DNA of 16,461 nucleotides from Euryarchaeota archaeon UBA54 (GCA_002495735.1 DAGM01000001.1:1-16461), one strand, 5' to 3'. Positions 1-8,250 are shown, numbered from the stretch's first letter. Numbers and translations: made by a program. The notes: generated by a model not told the origin, from the letters alone.

Positions 1-743
1 ACTTCGGCGCTCTGCACCGAGATGCCCCCGGTGGAACCAGTCCACATCCGGTCGTCGAAACCCGATTTGAGGACTATCGGGAAGTAGATCAGTCTACCGA
101 GTACGCTGGCGTCCTTCATCTCGATGTCGACTAAGGGGAAGCGTACTGAGATATGGGCGTCATTGGCTTCGGACCCCCAAAGGAATCGTATTCCAGCATC
201 ATCCTCTGGTTGGGCGAAGAGGAGACTACGTACAGTAAGGGTCAGTTCCACCAGGTCACCGTCGTTGACATGTCCGGAGCCGACTTCGACGCTAATCTGC
301 AGCATCCCCGAACCAGTGAAATAAGGGTCAAAGCCCGCGTCTCCATCGTAGAACGAACCTCCGATTCTAATCTCTAAAGTTGAGTTGATGGTGACTCCCA
401 CTGCGCTCTCTACTTCGTAAGGGATGCTGAACTCCCATGTCGAGTTCTGGTAGTCTCCCTCAGTCCCCCACACCACTCCCCATGTCCCGATGTTAGTCTC
501 ACTGAATGATGGTGTGGCGAGGGTAGATTGGGAATCTGACTCTGCGCTCTCAAGATTCTCATCGAATGGAGTTAGCGTACCATCGCCAGCTTCTCCCATC
601 AGGTAGAGGTTGAAATTTGTCGAGTTGCAACAGGTCACATCTTCAGTAGGATTCACCTGGCCAGAGACTGCATAGGGAGACATGCTCATGGCGAGAAGCA
701 GTGCGACCAGAGCCAGAGCACTGGGGCGTTGCTTAGAGGGCAT
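1..743 (-). CDS. Secreted protein of unknown function, N-terminal part (runs off the window)
   Basis: This is an open frame of about 247 codons from an ATG at 743 to the left edge, with no stop inside the window, so the C-terminus is missing. The first 28 or so residues form a clear signal peptide: basic start MPSKQRPS, hydrophobic core ALALVALLLAM, and a cleavage-like AVSG/Q. The exported part begins with a CC pair near residue 38 and the phrase LYLMGEAGDGTLTPF, then becomes rich in beta-strand, Ser/Thr, Gly and N-glycosylation-like NST sequons. It reads like a beta-sandwich surface protein. I do not recognise the family and see no catalytic motif. It lies 96 bases downstream of gltX on the same strand. 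I see no convincing TATA box in the spacer, so it may be read through from gltX or have a weak promoter. That it is a secreted protein is well supported; its function is unknown. Confidence 0.8.
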   Translation of the reverse strand, partial: MPSKQRPSALALVALLLAMSMSPYAVSGQVNPTEDVTCCNSTNFNLYLMGEAGDGTLTPFDENLESAESDSQSTLATPSFSETNIGTWGVVWGTEGDYQNSTWEFSIPYEVESAVGVTINSTLEIRIGGSFYDGDAGFDPYFTGSGMLQISVEVGSGHVNDGDLVELTLTVRSLLFAQPEDDAGIRFLWGSEANDAHISVRFPLVDIEMKDASVLGRLIYFPIVLKSGFDDRMWTGSTGGISVQSAE

Positions 744-816
744 CAGACCCCGTGGCCGGCTAGCATCCCTTGAATGCGCCGCCTCTCGAAAACCTCGTGT
801 ACGCGGTTGCGCGGGC

Positions 817-831
817 GGCGCCTTTGGCGCC
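817..831 (-). other. Perfect GC-rich hairpin between gltX and the secreted-protein gene
   Basis: Two copies of the hexamer GGCGCC flank a 3-base loop (GGCGCC-AAA-GGCGCC on the transcribed strand), starting 9 bases after the gltX stop codon. An outer 5-bp pairing (804-808 with 834-838) could extend it across an unpaired stretch. It could be a 3'-end or stability element for gltX mRNA, or a processing signal before the next gene. No U-tract follows, so it is not a standard intrinsic terminator. Confidence 0.45.
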
Positions 832-839
832 GAAACCGA

Positions 840-2549
840 TTATCCGTGCAGCCAGACTAACTTCGCTAACCCGTCTTCCGACAGTTCTTCCAACCTTGCG
901 TACCCCACTCTCTCAAGCTGATAGGTTTCGCCAACAACCAACTCAAAGTCCTCTAGCACTCCGGTCTGCGTGACCAGTCCGTCTCCTGTAGGAGTCACCA
1001 ACTCGGCTTCGCGAGCGATTCCAGTGGGTATCCAGTGGATGATAGGCCTCTCATCCGACCTGTCGAACGACTCAATTGTCGCAACATCTCCCAAGATTTC
1101 GATATCAGCGAACTCCTTCAGTCGAACCCTTCTTTGGCCCGTATCGGAAGCCTGTATCAATATCGAGCCTGTTAACTCCCATTCTCGAGATCCCGGAATC
1201 GACCCGTCAGGATGTCTAGGTGCATTCACCCTCTGCTCCTCAGTCCCTCGTAATTTGAGAGTGACCGGGGAGGCCACGAAGCTGCGCCGCTCGACCGACG
1301 AGTCGATTAGGCTGGAGTTGAATGCCTCTATGGTCTGCATAGAGATCGAGATGTCCTTCTGCGATAGCCCGAGGTCTATCCAGAAGTCTCGCAGTGCTTG
1401 CGCGCTGAAACCTCGACGGCGAAGCGCTCTGAGAGTAGGGAGCCGAAGGTCACCCCATCCTTCGTGACTACCCGATTCTATTGTCGTGCGCATTCCCGAT
1501 GTAGAGAAACTACCGAATTCGTGGACCTTTACTCTGCCCCAGTAGAGGGGCTCAGGGTATTTCCATCCGAAGTGCTCGTACAGCAGCGTCTGCTTGCGGG
1601 TACTGTCCATCAGATCTTTTCCGCGGACGATGTGAGTGACGCCCTGCTCATGATCCTCTATGGCGCTCTGGAAGTCGAGCAGTGGCCATACCTTGTACTG
1701 ATCCCCTACCAAGGGGTGAGGTGTGTGCTGAATCCTTAGTGCTGGCCAATCCCGGAGGGCCGGATTGGGCAGTGTCATGTCGGTCTTGACCCTGACTACC
1801 CCCTCGCCATCCTGCATCTTACCGTCGTTCATTGACTTCCAGTCAGATAGGCTCTCAGTTGCACTTCTACCTCTGCATGGGCAATTCTGTTTGGCCTCTC
1901 TGAAGTCCCGGAACTCGTCAGCGCTACACCGGCAGACATAACCGAATCCCTCGGCAATCATTCGCTCTGCGTGCTCCAGATAGACCGGCATCCTCTCACT
2001 GGCCTTGACAATCACGTCGGCGGGCTTTCCGGCCAGCCACTCGTACTCATCCTCTATCCATCCGTATGCATCTGGCAGAGGAGGCTTCACTCTGGTGTCT
2101 GTGTCGTCGAAGCGCAATACCACTTTCCCGTCGTACATTTTCGCATATTCTGAGTTAATCACAACTCCTCTCGAATGGCCCAATGTCAGGGGGCCGTTAG
2201 GGTTCGGGGCGAATCTCAGGACCACTTGAGAGGTGTCACCGGGCAGTTCTCTCAGCCCCTCTGCCTTGCGATGCTTCTCACGTTCTAGGGCCTCGGGCGC
2301 TGTCCTCGCTAACTCTTCCCTGACGTATTCGATTCCATTGCTCTCTGCTAGGGAGTTGGCAGCGACCACTTCGGTCTCGACTAGATCCCGGAGTTGCTTC
2401 GCCATGCTGCGAAGATCTTCACGCTCAGATAGCAACCTGCCGAGCACGCTTCCTGCTTGCCCCTGTCCGGTGTACTCGACGGCGTTCTGTAGTGCATACT
2501 TACGTACAGCAGCGACGATATCGGAGTCCCAATCGTCCGAATCAGCCAT
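840..2549 (-). CDS. gltX: Glutamyl-tRNA synthetase, archaeal type (GluRS)
   Basis: Class I enzyme that activates glutamate with ATP and charges tRNA-Glu. In archaea using the GatDE amidotransferase it also mischarges tRNA-Gln. The 569-residue protein has the archaeal N-terminal helical extension (RKYALQNAVEY near residue 20), then the HIGH-type motif FAPNPNGPLTLGHSRG at residues 113-128 and RFDDTD at 146-151. A likely zinc knuckle of two CxC pairs (206/208 and 223/225) follows, then GVTHIVRGKDL near 303, a divergent KMSKS loop FSTSGMR at 348-354, and a C-terminal beta-barrel anticodon-binding region. I chose the ATG at 2549 because homology-like sequence begins right after it. An in-frame GTG at 2603 would add 18 Cys/Trp-rich residues unlike the family and would overlap rnhB. 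It is the third gene of the SGNH hydrolase-rnhB-gltX unit. Identification is firm. Confidence 0.97.
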   Translation of the reverse strand: MADSDDWDSDIVAAVRKYALQNAVEYTGQGQAGSVLGRLLSEREDLRSMAKQLRDLVETEVVAANSLAESNGIEYVREELARTAPEALEREKHRKAEGLRELPGDTSQVVLRFAPNPNGPLTLGHSRGVVINSEYAKMYDGKVVLRFDDTDTRVKPPLPDAYGWIEDEYEWLAGKPADVIVKASERMPVYLEHAERMIAEGFGYVCRCSADEFRDFREAKQNCPCRGRSATESLSDWKSMNDGKMQDGEGVVRVKTDMTLPNPALRDWPALRIQHTPHPLVGDQYKVWPLLDFQSAIEDHEQGVTHIVRGKDLMDSTRKQTLLYEHFGWKYPEPLYWGRVKVHEFGSFSTSGMRTTIESGSHEGWGDLRLPTLRALRRRGFSAQALRDFWIDLGLSQKDISISMQTIEAFNSSLIDSSVERRSFVASPVTLKLRGTEEQRVNAPRHPDGSIPGSREWELTGSILIQASDTGQRRVRLKEFADIEILGDVATIESFDRSDERPIIHWIPTGIAREAELVTPTGDGLVTQTGVLEDFELVVGETYQLERVGYARLEELSEDGLAKLVWLHG

Positions 2550-2596
2550 GATACCGGTTGATACCACCCAAAAGCAGCATTTCACGCTTCGCGTAC

Positions 2597-3331
2597 TCAC
2601 CACTCGTCGAGCGATGATTGGAGGGCTACAGAGCCGCCCCCAATCCTAAGGGGGACAGGTCCACCGTGAACTTCCCTCCAGACGTCAGATACGGTCGACC
2701 AGCTCCACCTGAGGCACTCGTGCGGCAGTTCTCCCGAGACCAGTTCCTTCACGGCCTCCCTAGTTAGGGGGTCAGAGGGGTAGCCCGAGCCGATTGCGAT
2801 TCCTAACTGCGCTTCGGTAACCGATATTGCTTCGTCTCGTCTCACCTTTGCCAGGATGCTCGCTGCTCCGGCCACCACATTCTGCGAGTCCATCCCGTGC
2901 TGTGAAAACACCTTCCACTCGGACCAATCACTGCCTAAGCGAGATACCAATCTGTTCGTGAAACGTTCCTCATTCACATCGCAGGCGTCAGCCATCACCG
3001 TTCCGCGAGAGCCGCTTTTCGCTGCAGCCTCGATGGCTTCTGCGAACAACTCAATCTCGAGTCGGTTGAGATCAGAATACTGGCTGTTTGAGTCTATCCT
3101 CTCGGCTTCACAGATCACTATTCCAACCCCCCATCCACTGGCCTCAGCCTCTGATAGAATCTTCTCAGAGATCCTGCGTCGCTCTGCCGGAGACAACTCC
3201 TTGGAGTCTCTTGCACCAAATTCCCGCAACACACTCTCGTCCGTATCCGGTATACAGAGCGCACATACCACCAGGGGGCCTATCACAGGACCCCTGCCGG
3301 CTTCGTCGACACCTATCTTCAGTCCGCTCAC
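2597..3331 (-). CDS. rnhB: Ribonuclease HII
   Basis: Cuts the RNA strand of RNA/DNA hybrids and starts removal of single ribonucleotides from DNA. It uses a four-carboxylate, two-metal active site in the cytoplasm. The 244-residue protein begins with the hallmark KIGVDEAGRGPVIGP, giving D9, E10 and the GRG substrate-binding loop. RDSKELSPAERR follows at 41-52. The third carboxylate is D115 in MADACD and the fourth D166 in VRRDEA. HGMDSQNVVAGAASILAKV at 145-163 is the usual family signature just before the last catalytic Asp. The start is GTG at 3331 and its GTGA overlaps the stop of the upstream surface hydrolase by 4 bases, which implies translational coupling. gltX follows after 47 bases. 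Length is slightly above a typical archaeal RNase HII because of a short unconserved C-terminal tail. Confidence 0.96.
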   Translation of the reverse strand: MSGLKIGVDEAGRGPVIGPLVVCALCIPDTDESVLREFGARDSKELSPAERRRISEKILSEAEASGWGVGIVICEAERIDSNSQYSDLNRLEIELFAEAIEAAAKSGSRGTVMADACDVNEERFTNRLVSRLGSDWSEWKVFSQHGMDSQNVVAGAASILAKVRRDEAISVTEAQLGIAIGSGYPSDPLTREAVKELVSGELPHECLRWSWSTVSDVWREVHGGPVPLRIGGGSVALQSSLDEW

Positions 3332-6186
3332 AGTTCTAAGTCGTAATCCGCCGGGCTATCATCATCTCTGCGTTTCTTGGGCACGGCCCTGCGAGTCTCC
3401 TGCTCGGCTGGGTCAAGCATCACATTGTCAGGGTGCGGCACCTCTCCCTGTGTCATCCTGTCTGCCATCTCAGTGGCTGACTCAATGTCATGCTCGGTCT
3501 GATACATGTCCAACACATCGCTGGCCGTTTCCACAACTTCCTTGCTGGGCCCTTCTTGTGGTTTCTCTGACAACCCGCCGGACTTTTCAATGAACTCAGC
3601 GGCGAAATCTCGCGCCCCTATCTGAGGGCTTTCCACGAGTTCGGGCGCCTGTCTAACTTTCTCCTCGAACCTAGCCATCCACTCTTCCGCCTTCTCCTCA
3701 GTAGGAGGGGCGGGATCCCTGAGTGCCAGTTCACGCTGCTTCCTAGTCCTGACAGCTACAGATACCCCTATGCACCCTGCGATGACCACGATGGCAATCA
3801 GGAATAGTTCGTGCCAGACCTCCAACCAGTTGATGATATTCTGCAGGAACTCCTCTCCACCCTCATTCTCGTCGGGCACAAATGCGGCTGGCACGATGAC
3901 CGAGTCCTCTGCAGAGAATATGATATCTGGATCTCGAATCGACCGGACCTCGACGGTCAGGATTGCTGTGGTCTCTACCGGGGCCTCTGTCGGTACTGCC
4001 ATCCATGCGCCGAATTCCACTGAATCACCCGGTTCGACATTCATAATCTCAAATGAACGGGGATTACTACTCTCAGTCCCGGTGAAAGCTCCCGGAGGGG
4101 GTACTAGGCCGAATTCGATGACCATGTTGACATCGAGATTGACCACTAGGCCGTCCGGCTCGTTACCGGCGTTGGTAAGAGTCCACTGCGAAGTCAGGTT
4201 ATTGTTCTCTGACAGGTCTGATGAGGCCCTCTCAAGTAGCCAATCGTAGTACTCTCCGACAGTTATTGTCAATTGTAGTTCATGGGGCGACCAATCCCCC
4301 AGCCACAATTGGACCAAGAACTCCGCAGTTAGATCCGCTGCTGTTCCTTGCGAAACCGTGCAGGAAATCTGAATGCCGCTCAGTGATTGCCCTGGGCCTA
4401 GAGTGACGCTACTCTGATCGAATTCTACAGTTAGCCATTCTGGAGTATTTACTAATATCAATTCGAAGGTAGAGGAAACGTCTCCCGTATTCTCTATTCG
4501 GAAGGATCCGTGACAGGTCTCCCCTGGGTTAGTGTCTCCGTTGCAACCGTTCTCCTGTAGCGCCAGCATCCCTCCAGTCCGAGGGACTATGCTAACTCTC
4601 TGATTAACCGTAGAGACCTGATCCGGAGAGGCGCTGCTCCAGACCATGACATCGAAGAACAGAGCACCTGGGTATCTATCGGGGGCCTGGACCTGAAGGC
4701 GTATCTGGCCAGATTCATTGGGAGCCATAGAATCCAGTTGAACTCTGCTGAGGACGATAGCAGCCCAGCCGGCGCTGGAGAGCGACATCCCCGACTCCCC
4801 GATTAACGAGCCGTCCGAATCAACTTCTGCGATTTCCACTACAAGGTCGCGCACCGAATTACCTAGGTTCCTCGCAGTCACGAACAAATCGATAACATCA
4901 CCGGGCGATAGGGAAGCGTTGCCGCCGCCCTCGTCTATAGTGGCAGAGTGGTAGAAGCCGTACTCTAATGAGAAGTTGTACCAGTCCTTCGAACCGTCCG
5001 ATTCGCTAGTGAGCTGCATGCTGAACGGGTGCAGTGAGCCAGCCAGCGGGTAACCGCCAGAAACCTGCGGAGCGGTGATTGAGAACTGCACCCACTGGAG
5101 ATTGCCAGAGGGGGCGTCGTAGGTATGTCCGACCTCTGGGGGTTCAGAATTCAACCACTCGATTGACCAGTCCCCAGGGCCGCTGATACTCACAAGCGCA
5201 TCATCGTCAACCCCTGCGTGGTTGGTGAAGTTGAAATTGAGTCCAATTGTAGCCCCCGGGTCGATGTCGAAGATCGATCCAGAATCCGGGCCGAACTCGG
5301 TGCCGAGTGGCCCAATTTCGAATGGATATAGGTAGTCTGTGATATTGAACACAGTCGCAGCAGCGGCCTCTTGCAACTCCAGCGCTCTCGCAGGGGAGAT
5401 TTGTCCAGGATAGATGCGCCCAACAGGCGATTCTCCGGTGATTACAGCAGTGAAGACGCACGCAGAGAGATATGTCCCGTCTATCGAGGGATGCGAACCA
5501 TCGCTGGAATACAGAGTCGAGAATGCAGTCGCTCCAGCGCTCGGGTCAACTCCAGTATCAGCGACTGTGTCGTACAGATGCTTGTAGGCTAAGCCCACCG
5601 GTGCGATGAAGGCTGGTTCCGTTTGCGTTGTGATATTCTCAAGATACATCTCGTACCCCTGCTGTAAATGCAGTTGCATCGATGGGTAATCCGGGCTCCT
5701 CCACTGATTGTTCAAATCTCCATCCTTGTGCCCCCATGTCATGAACAGAATAGTGCTGCCTCCCGAGTCCAAGGCACGTTGATTAAGGTAAATTGCTGCG
5801 TTTCTGCTGTCCTGCCAGTTTTGAGAGCTGGTTGGGAAAGATGGGACCTGACTCTGGTCTTGGAGAATCACAAAATCGTTCGGTTCATTGAGTGCGATGT
5901 TCCATTGACTGCCACTTTCCCTAGCTCGATCTTCGTGTTCGTAGAGTTTCAACCCCCCACTGGTCAGTGCTGAGACTTCAGCATCTCCTCCCTCGGACAG
6001 GATGTTATCGAGTATCGAAGCGAGATTGTTCTGATTGGTATACGAATTGCCAAGCATCAGCACGTCAAGAGCACTCGTTTTAGGATATGATTGGGCATCC
6101 TCACCAGGAGAATCCAAGGTGCTCGGTGGATGGCTGGATATAATCAGTAAGAAAACGAGAATCAAGGTAAACTGACGCTCGTTCAC
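3328..6186 (-). CDS. Membrane-anchored surface SGNH/GDSL-type hydrolase with Ig-like repeats
   Basis: 952 residues. A signal peptide (about 1-25) leads into an SGNH-like domain at about 40-290. The nucleophile block is DVLMLGNSYT (Ser48 in GNS rather than GDS). Then come a glycine block near 77, FVILQDQSQVP at 105-115, FMTWGHKDG at 148-156, and the C-terminal DGSHPS block with Asp229 and His232. This pattern resembles the DUF4886-like branch of SGNH hydrolases, which act on esters or glycans. The actual substrate cannot be told. Four Ig-like modules follow (N-x-G or NTG turns near 321, 440, 566 and 671), like NEW3/CARDB modules. A transmembrane helix spans about 794-813, and a charged cytoplasmic tail of about 140 residues ends DYDLEL. 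The start is GTG at 6186, supported by a TATA-like box centred 27 bases upstream, so the mRNA is probably leaderless. It heads the rnhB-gltX unit, an odd partner for housekeeping genes. Confidence 0.85.
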   Translation of the reverse strand: MNERQFTLILVFLLIISSHPPSTLDSPGEDAQSYPKTSALDVLMLGNSYTNQNNLASILDNILSEGGDAEVSALTSGGLKLYEHEDRARESGSQWNIALNEPNDFVILQDQSQVPSFPTSSQNWQDSRNAAIYLNQRALDSGGSTILFMTWGHKDGDLNNQWRSPDYPSMQLHLQQGYEMYLENITTQTEPAFIAPVGLAYKHLYDTVADTGVDPSAGATAFSTLYSSDGSHPSIDGTYLSACVFTAVITGESPVGRIYPGQISPARALELQEAAAATVFNITDYLYPFEIGPLGTEFGPDSGSIFDIDPGATIGLNFNFTNHAGVDDDALVSISGPGDWSIEWLNSEPPEVGHTYDAPSGNLQWVQFSITAPQVSGGYPLAGSLHPFSMQLTSESDGSKDWYNFSLEYGFYHSATIDEGGGNASLSPGDVIDLFVTARNLGNSVRDLVVEIAEVDSDGSLIGESGMSLSSAGWAAIVLSRVQLDSMAPNESGQIRLQVQAPDRYPGALFFDVMVWSSASPDQVSTVNQRVSIVPRTGGMLALQENGCNGDTNPGETCHGSFRIENTGDVSSTFELILVNTPEWLTVEFDQSSVTLGPGQSLSGIQISCTVSQGTAADLTAEFLVQLWLGDWSPHELQLTITVGEYYDWLLERASSDLSENNNLTSQWTLTNAGNEPDGLVVNLDVNMVIEFGLVPPPGAFTGTESSNPRSFEIMNVEPGDSVEFGAWMAVPTEAPVETTAILTVEVRSIRDPDIIFSAEDSVIVPAAFVPDENEGGEEFLQNIINWLEVWHELFLIAIVVIAGCIGVSVAVRTRKQRELALRDPAPPTEEKAEEWMARFEEKVRQAPELVESPQIGARDFAAEFIEKSGGLSEKPQEGPSKEVVETASDVLDMYQTEHDIESATEMADRMTQGEVPHPDNVMLDPAEQETRRAVPKKRRDDDSPADYDLEL

Positions 6187-6210
6187 GGCCGACTGTCATC
6201 GTTCTCACTC

Positions 6211-6218
6211 TTTTATCC
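6211..6218 (-). promoter_or_regulatory. TATA-like box for the SGNH hydrolase-rnhB-gltX unit
   Basis: The minus strand reads GGATAAAA here, centred about 27 bases before the GTG at 6186. That is the standard distance from an archaeal TATA box to the transcription start, so the transcript would begin at or beside the start codon. No Shine-Dalgarno match precedes the GTG, as expected for a leaderless gene. Confidence 0.55.
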
Positions 6219-6280
6219 CTGCTCCCCTCTGTTATCGAGTCCAGCGAAGTATTGATGGCCCGAGGCGTTGTTGGAGGAAC

Positions 6281-6478
6281 ATGGCAAAGATATGGCCGTT
6301 CGGGAAGAAACCGGCCGAGCCGCGCCATGTTAAGCAGCCCAAAAAGCGTAAGATCGTTGAGTACGAGAGGAAGCCAGATGACTCCTCCGGAGAGACGGTG
6401 GCCGACCGAAGCCATCTTGAAAACGCAGCTTTCAAGGATGCCATGGCGCTTCTCGGGGATGATTCCAAGAAACAATGA
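6281..6478 (+). CDS. Small basic-acidic hypothetical protein, 65 residues
   Basis: I do not recognise this protein. It starts with MAKIWPFGKKP, has a strongly basic proline-containing first half (KQPKKRKIVEYERK, 19-32), a flexible DDSSGET stretch, and a likely C-terminal helix (ENAAFKDAMALLGDD). There are no cysteines, signal peptide or membrane segment. The ATG has a GGAGG Shine-Dalgarno match at 6273-6277, although the spacing is short (3 bases). It is the only plus-strand gene in the left arm. It diverges from the SGNH hydrolase and ends 7 bases before the convergent pheT stop. A longer frame from 6252 in another phase looks like random Arg/Ser-rich translation and was not chosen. The composition would suit a nucleic-acid-associated or intrinsically disordered cytoplasmic protein, but that is a guess. 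The gene is probable, not certain. Confidence 0.6.
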   Translation: MAKIWPFGKKPAEPRHVKQPKKRKIVEYERKPDDSSGETVADRSHLENAAFKDAMALLGDDSKKQ

Positions 6479-6485
6479 GGCCCCT

Positions 6486-8240
6486 CTATAGGACGGGCCG
6501 CGGGATCAGTCGACCTGAGGCTTCGATGTCGAACTCGCCTGCATGGATGGGCGATTTCAGCCCGAATTCGTAGCCGACTACTGGGTCGATCTCTCCAAAC
6601 TGCCCGAGCTCCTCTCCTGAGATGAGTACTCTCGCCCCACGGCCTGCTATCCAGGGTCCCTGTTCTTCCTCTGTCGCTTCGAACACGACTTCGTCCATAT
6701 CTGCACCGAGGTCCCTCAACAGGGCCTGTGCGATGCCTTTTGCCGCAGTGAACCCACCTCCGACCTCGGCACATGCCCAAGCCACCCTCGTCGAGTTTGC
6801 AGAGTTACTCACAACCTCTCCCAATTCATACACCTTCTGTGGCAACTCGTGATGCCGATTGGCCGCAAGCAGCTTCAGCAGAGAGGGCAGGAGGTACTGG
6901 CGTAGCATAGTATGGTCTCTGGTGATAGGGTTGGAGATCACTGACAGCCTCCCTCGGGCAGGCCATCTGACTCTCTTGAACTGGTCCCTTTCATTCGACA
7001 GGGTAAGTCCTTGCGTCTCTTGGATTCCCAGTGACCTCAGGCTTGCCCTGATTCTGCGTTCAAGGTGTGACGAACTCAGCGGAACCGCGTCTAGGTGGAC
7101 TGCGGAGAACTTCTCGGGCATATTGTCGTAGCCGTACCCGATGGCTATGTCCTCGACGATGTCTATTGGGTGCATTATGTCGCTGCGCCATCGTGGCATT
7201 TCCACCACGTGCTCTCGCTCGCCCACTGCACAGTCCGCCCACCGCTCCACCCTGTTCACGCCGTCGGTAACCGTTCTCGATTCAATCAGTCGTCCACCCA
7301 TCTTAATCAGGGCGGCCGCAATCTCATCTGAACCCAAATCTAGACCTAGCACTTTCTCAATCAACTGGTCCGGAACCCGATGCCTCACGGCATCCCCGCG
7401 TGGAGTGTTGGCAACATCGCTATCGTATCCGGTGACGCTGACGCTTTCAATCGCACCACCTCTCTCATGCAGTGACAGGCACACCAGTATCAGGCATGCT
7501 TCACAAGCCCGCTCGTCCCATCCAGTCACGTCAATGAAGAAATCCGTCGTGGACTCTGTGACTGTGGTGTGGTCACCATTGATTATCGGAGGGAACGACA
7601 GGATGTCGTCGTTGGAATCGATAATCACTGGAAATGAATCCAAGCCATCCATCAGGTGCGCGTATTCGACGCCCTTGGGATGTTCTTCCAAAATCTGCTT
7701 AATTGTCATCTCCTCACTCATCATCAAAGGCACGAAGGAATGCGATTCAGGTACCGTGACGACCTTGAACGGCTCAGAGAGCATAGATAGGTCGTGCACG
7801 CCTATAGAGGCGAATTTGCGCTTGCGCCCTAGTGTCAGATGAAGTTTCTCTTGATGGTCCATCAGGGACTGGATGAACTCATTCTTCTCGGAGTCGGTGT
7901 TTCCAGTGTTAACACCTCTGACTATCGCTGCCATGATGACCGGTCTGACCTGTTCTAAGGATGGGTCAACCACCATTTCCACTCCGCTCTCAGAAACCTC
8001 GACAGATGGATCTTCGAAAGTCCCACCTACGAAACTCCTGGCAGCCCGAGCTAGAGATTCGTGACTGAGCAGATCGGGGCGGTCTGGAAAGACTTCGACC
8101 TCGATGATTTCGTCGTCATTGCCCTCTACTGGGCACCCCATAGCTGGTAGCCAGTCTGACCAGCTTCCGCCAGAGTGCTCGGCGCCGTTGATTCCCTGGA
8201 TGTACTGCAAGACGGAGTGCTGAAGGTTTAGAGTAGGCAT
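6486..8240 (-). CDS. pheT: Phenylalanyl-tRNA synthetase beta subunit, archaeal type
   Basis: Non-catalytic large chain of the (alpha-beta)2 PheRS that charges tRNA-Phe. Its B3/B4 domain hydrolyses Tyr-tRNA-Phe and the B5 domain contributes to tRNA and subunit contacts. The 584 residues match the short archaeal/eukaryotic form, which lacks the bacterial N-terminal EMAP-like and C-terminal anticodon domains. Visible landmarks are FPDRPDLLSHESLARA (51-66) and the B3/B4 signature MDHQEKLHLTLGRKRKFASI (127-146). FPPIINGDHTTVTESTTDFF (216-235) follows, then B5 with MPRWRSDIMHPIDIVEDIAI (348-367) ahead of GYGYDN. The remainder forms a catalytic-like domain ending near ELGQFGEIDPVVG. The ATG at 8240 is preceded by a strong GAGGTGA ribosome site that overlaps the stop of the upstream glutamate-synthase-like gene. 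pheS is not in this window. Confidence 0.96.
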   Translation of the reverse strand: MPTLNLQHSVLQYIQGINGAEHSGGSWSDWLPAMGCPVEGNDDEIIEVEVFPDRPDLLSHESLARAARSFVGGTFEDPSVEVSESGVEMVVDPSLEQVRPVIMAAIVRGVNTGNTDSEKNEFIQSLMDHQEKLHLTLGRKRKFASIGVHDLSMLSEPFKVVTVPESHSFVPLMMSEEMTIKQILEEHPKGVEYAHLMDGLDSFPVIIDSNDDILSFPPIINGDHTTVTESTTDFFIDVTGWDERACEACLILVCLSLHERGGAIESVSVTGYDSDVANTPRGDAVRHRVPDQLIEKVLGLDLGSDEIAAALIKMGGRLIESRTVTDGVNRVERWADCAVGEREHVVEMPRWRSDIMHPIDIVEDIAIGYGYDNMPEKFSAVHLDAVPLSSSHLERRIRASLRSLGIQETQGLTLSNERDQFKRVRWPARGRLSVISNPITRDHTMLRQYLLPSLLKLLAANRHHELPQKVYELGEVVSNSANSTRVAWACAEVGGGFTAAKGIAQALLRDLGADMDEVVFEATEEEQGPWIAGRGARVLISGEELGQFGEIDPVVGYEFGLKSPIHAGEFDIEASGRLIPRPVL

Positions 8241-8243
8241 TTC

Positions 8244-8250
8244 TCACCTC
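8244..8250 (-). promoter_or_regulatory. Shine-Dalgarno site of pheT overlapping the upstream stop codon
   Basis: The minus strand reads AAT-TGA-GGTGA-GAA-ATG. GAGGTGA is a full match to the archaeal anti-SD end of 16S rRNA and includes the last two bases of the preceding gene's TGA stop. Ribosomes ending that gene would sit on the pheT start, so the two are probably translated together. It also fixes the ATG at 8240. Confidence 0.8.

Noticed and set aside
2550..2603. GTG at 2603 as the gltX start (18 extra residues)
   Set aside because: The extra residues are rich in Cys/Trp/Val, unlike the start of archaeal GluRS, and would overlap rnhB. The ATG at 2549 leads directly into family-like sequence.
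6252..6491. 79-codon plus-strand frame overlapping the small gene
   Set aside because: Its translation is Arg/Ser/Pro-rich with no pattern, has no ribosome site at its ATG, and overlaps the pheT stop. The frame at 6281 has better composition and a GGAGG.
6479..6499. GGCCC...GGGCC inverted repeat between the small gene and pheT as a shared terminator
   Set aside because: Only 4-5 bp of stem, an 11-base loop, no T-tract, and it lies within the end of the pheT coding sequence; easily chance.
7060..7842. Several long frames opposite pheT
   Set aside because: They are antisense shadows of a well-supported GC-rich gene, with Arg/Ser/Pro-rich translations and no motifs or ribosome sites.
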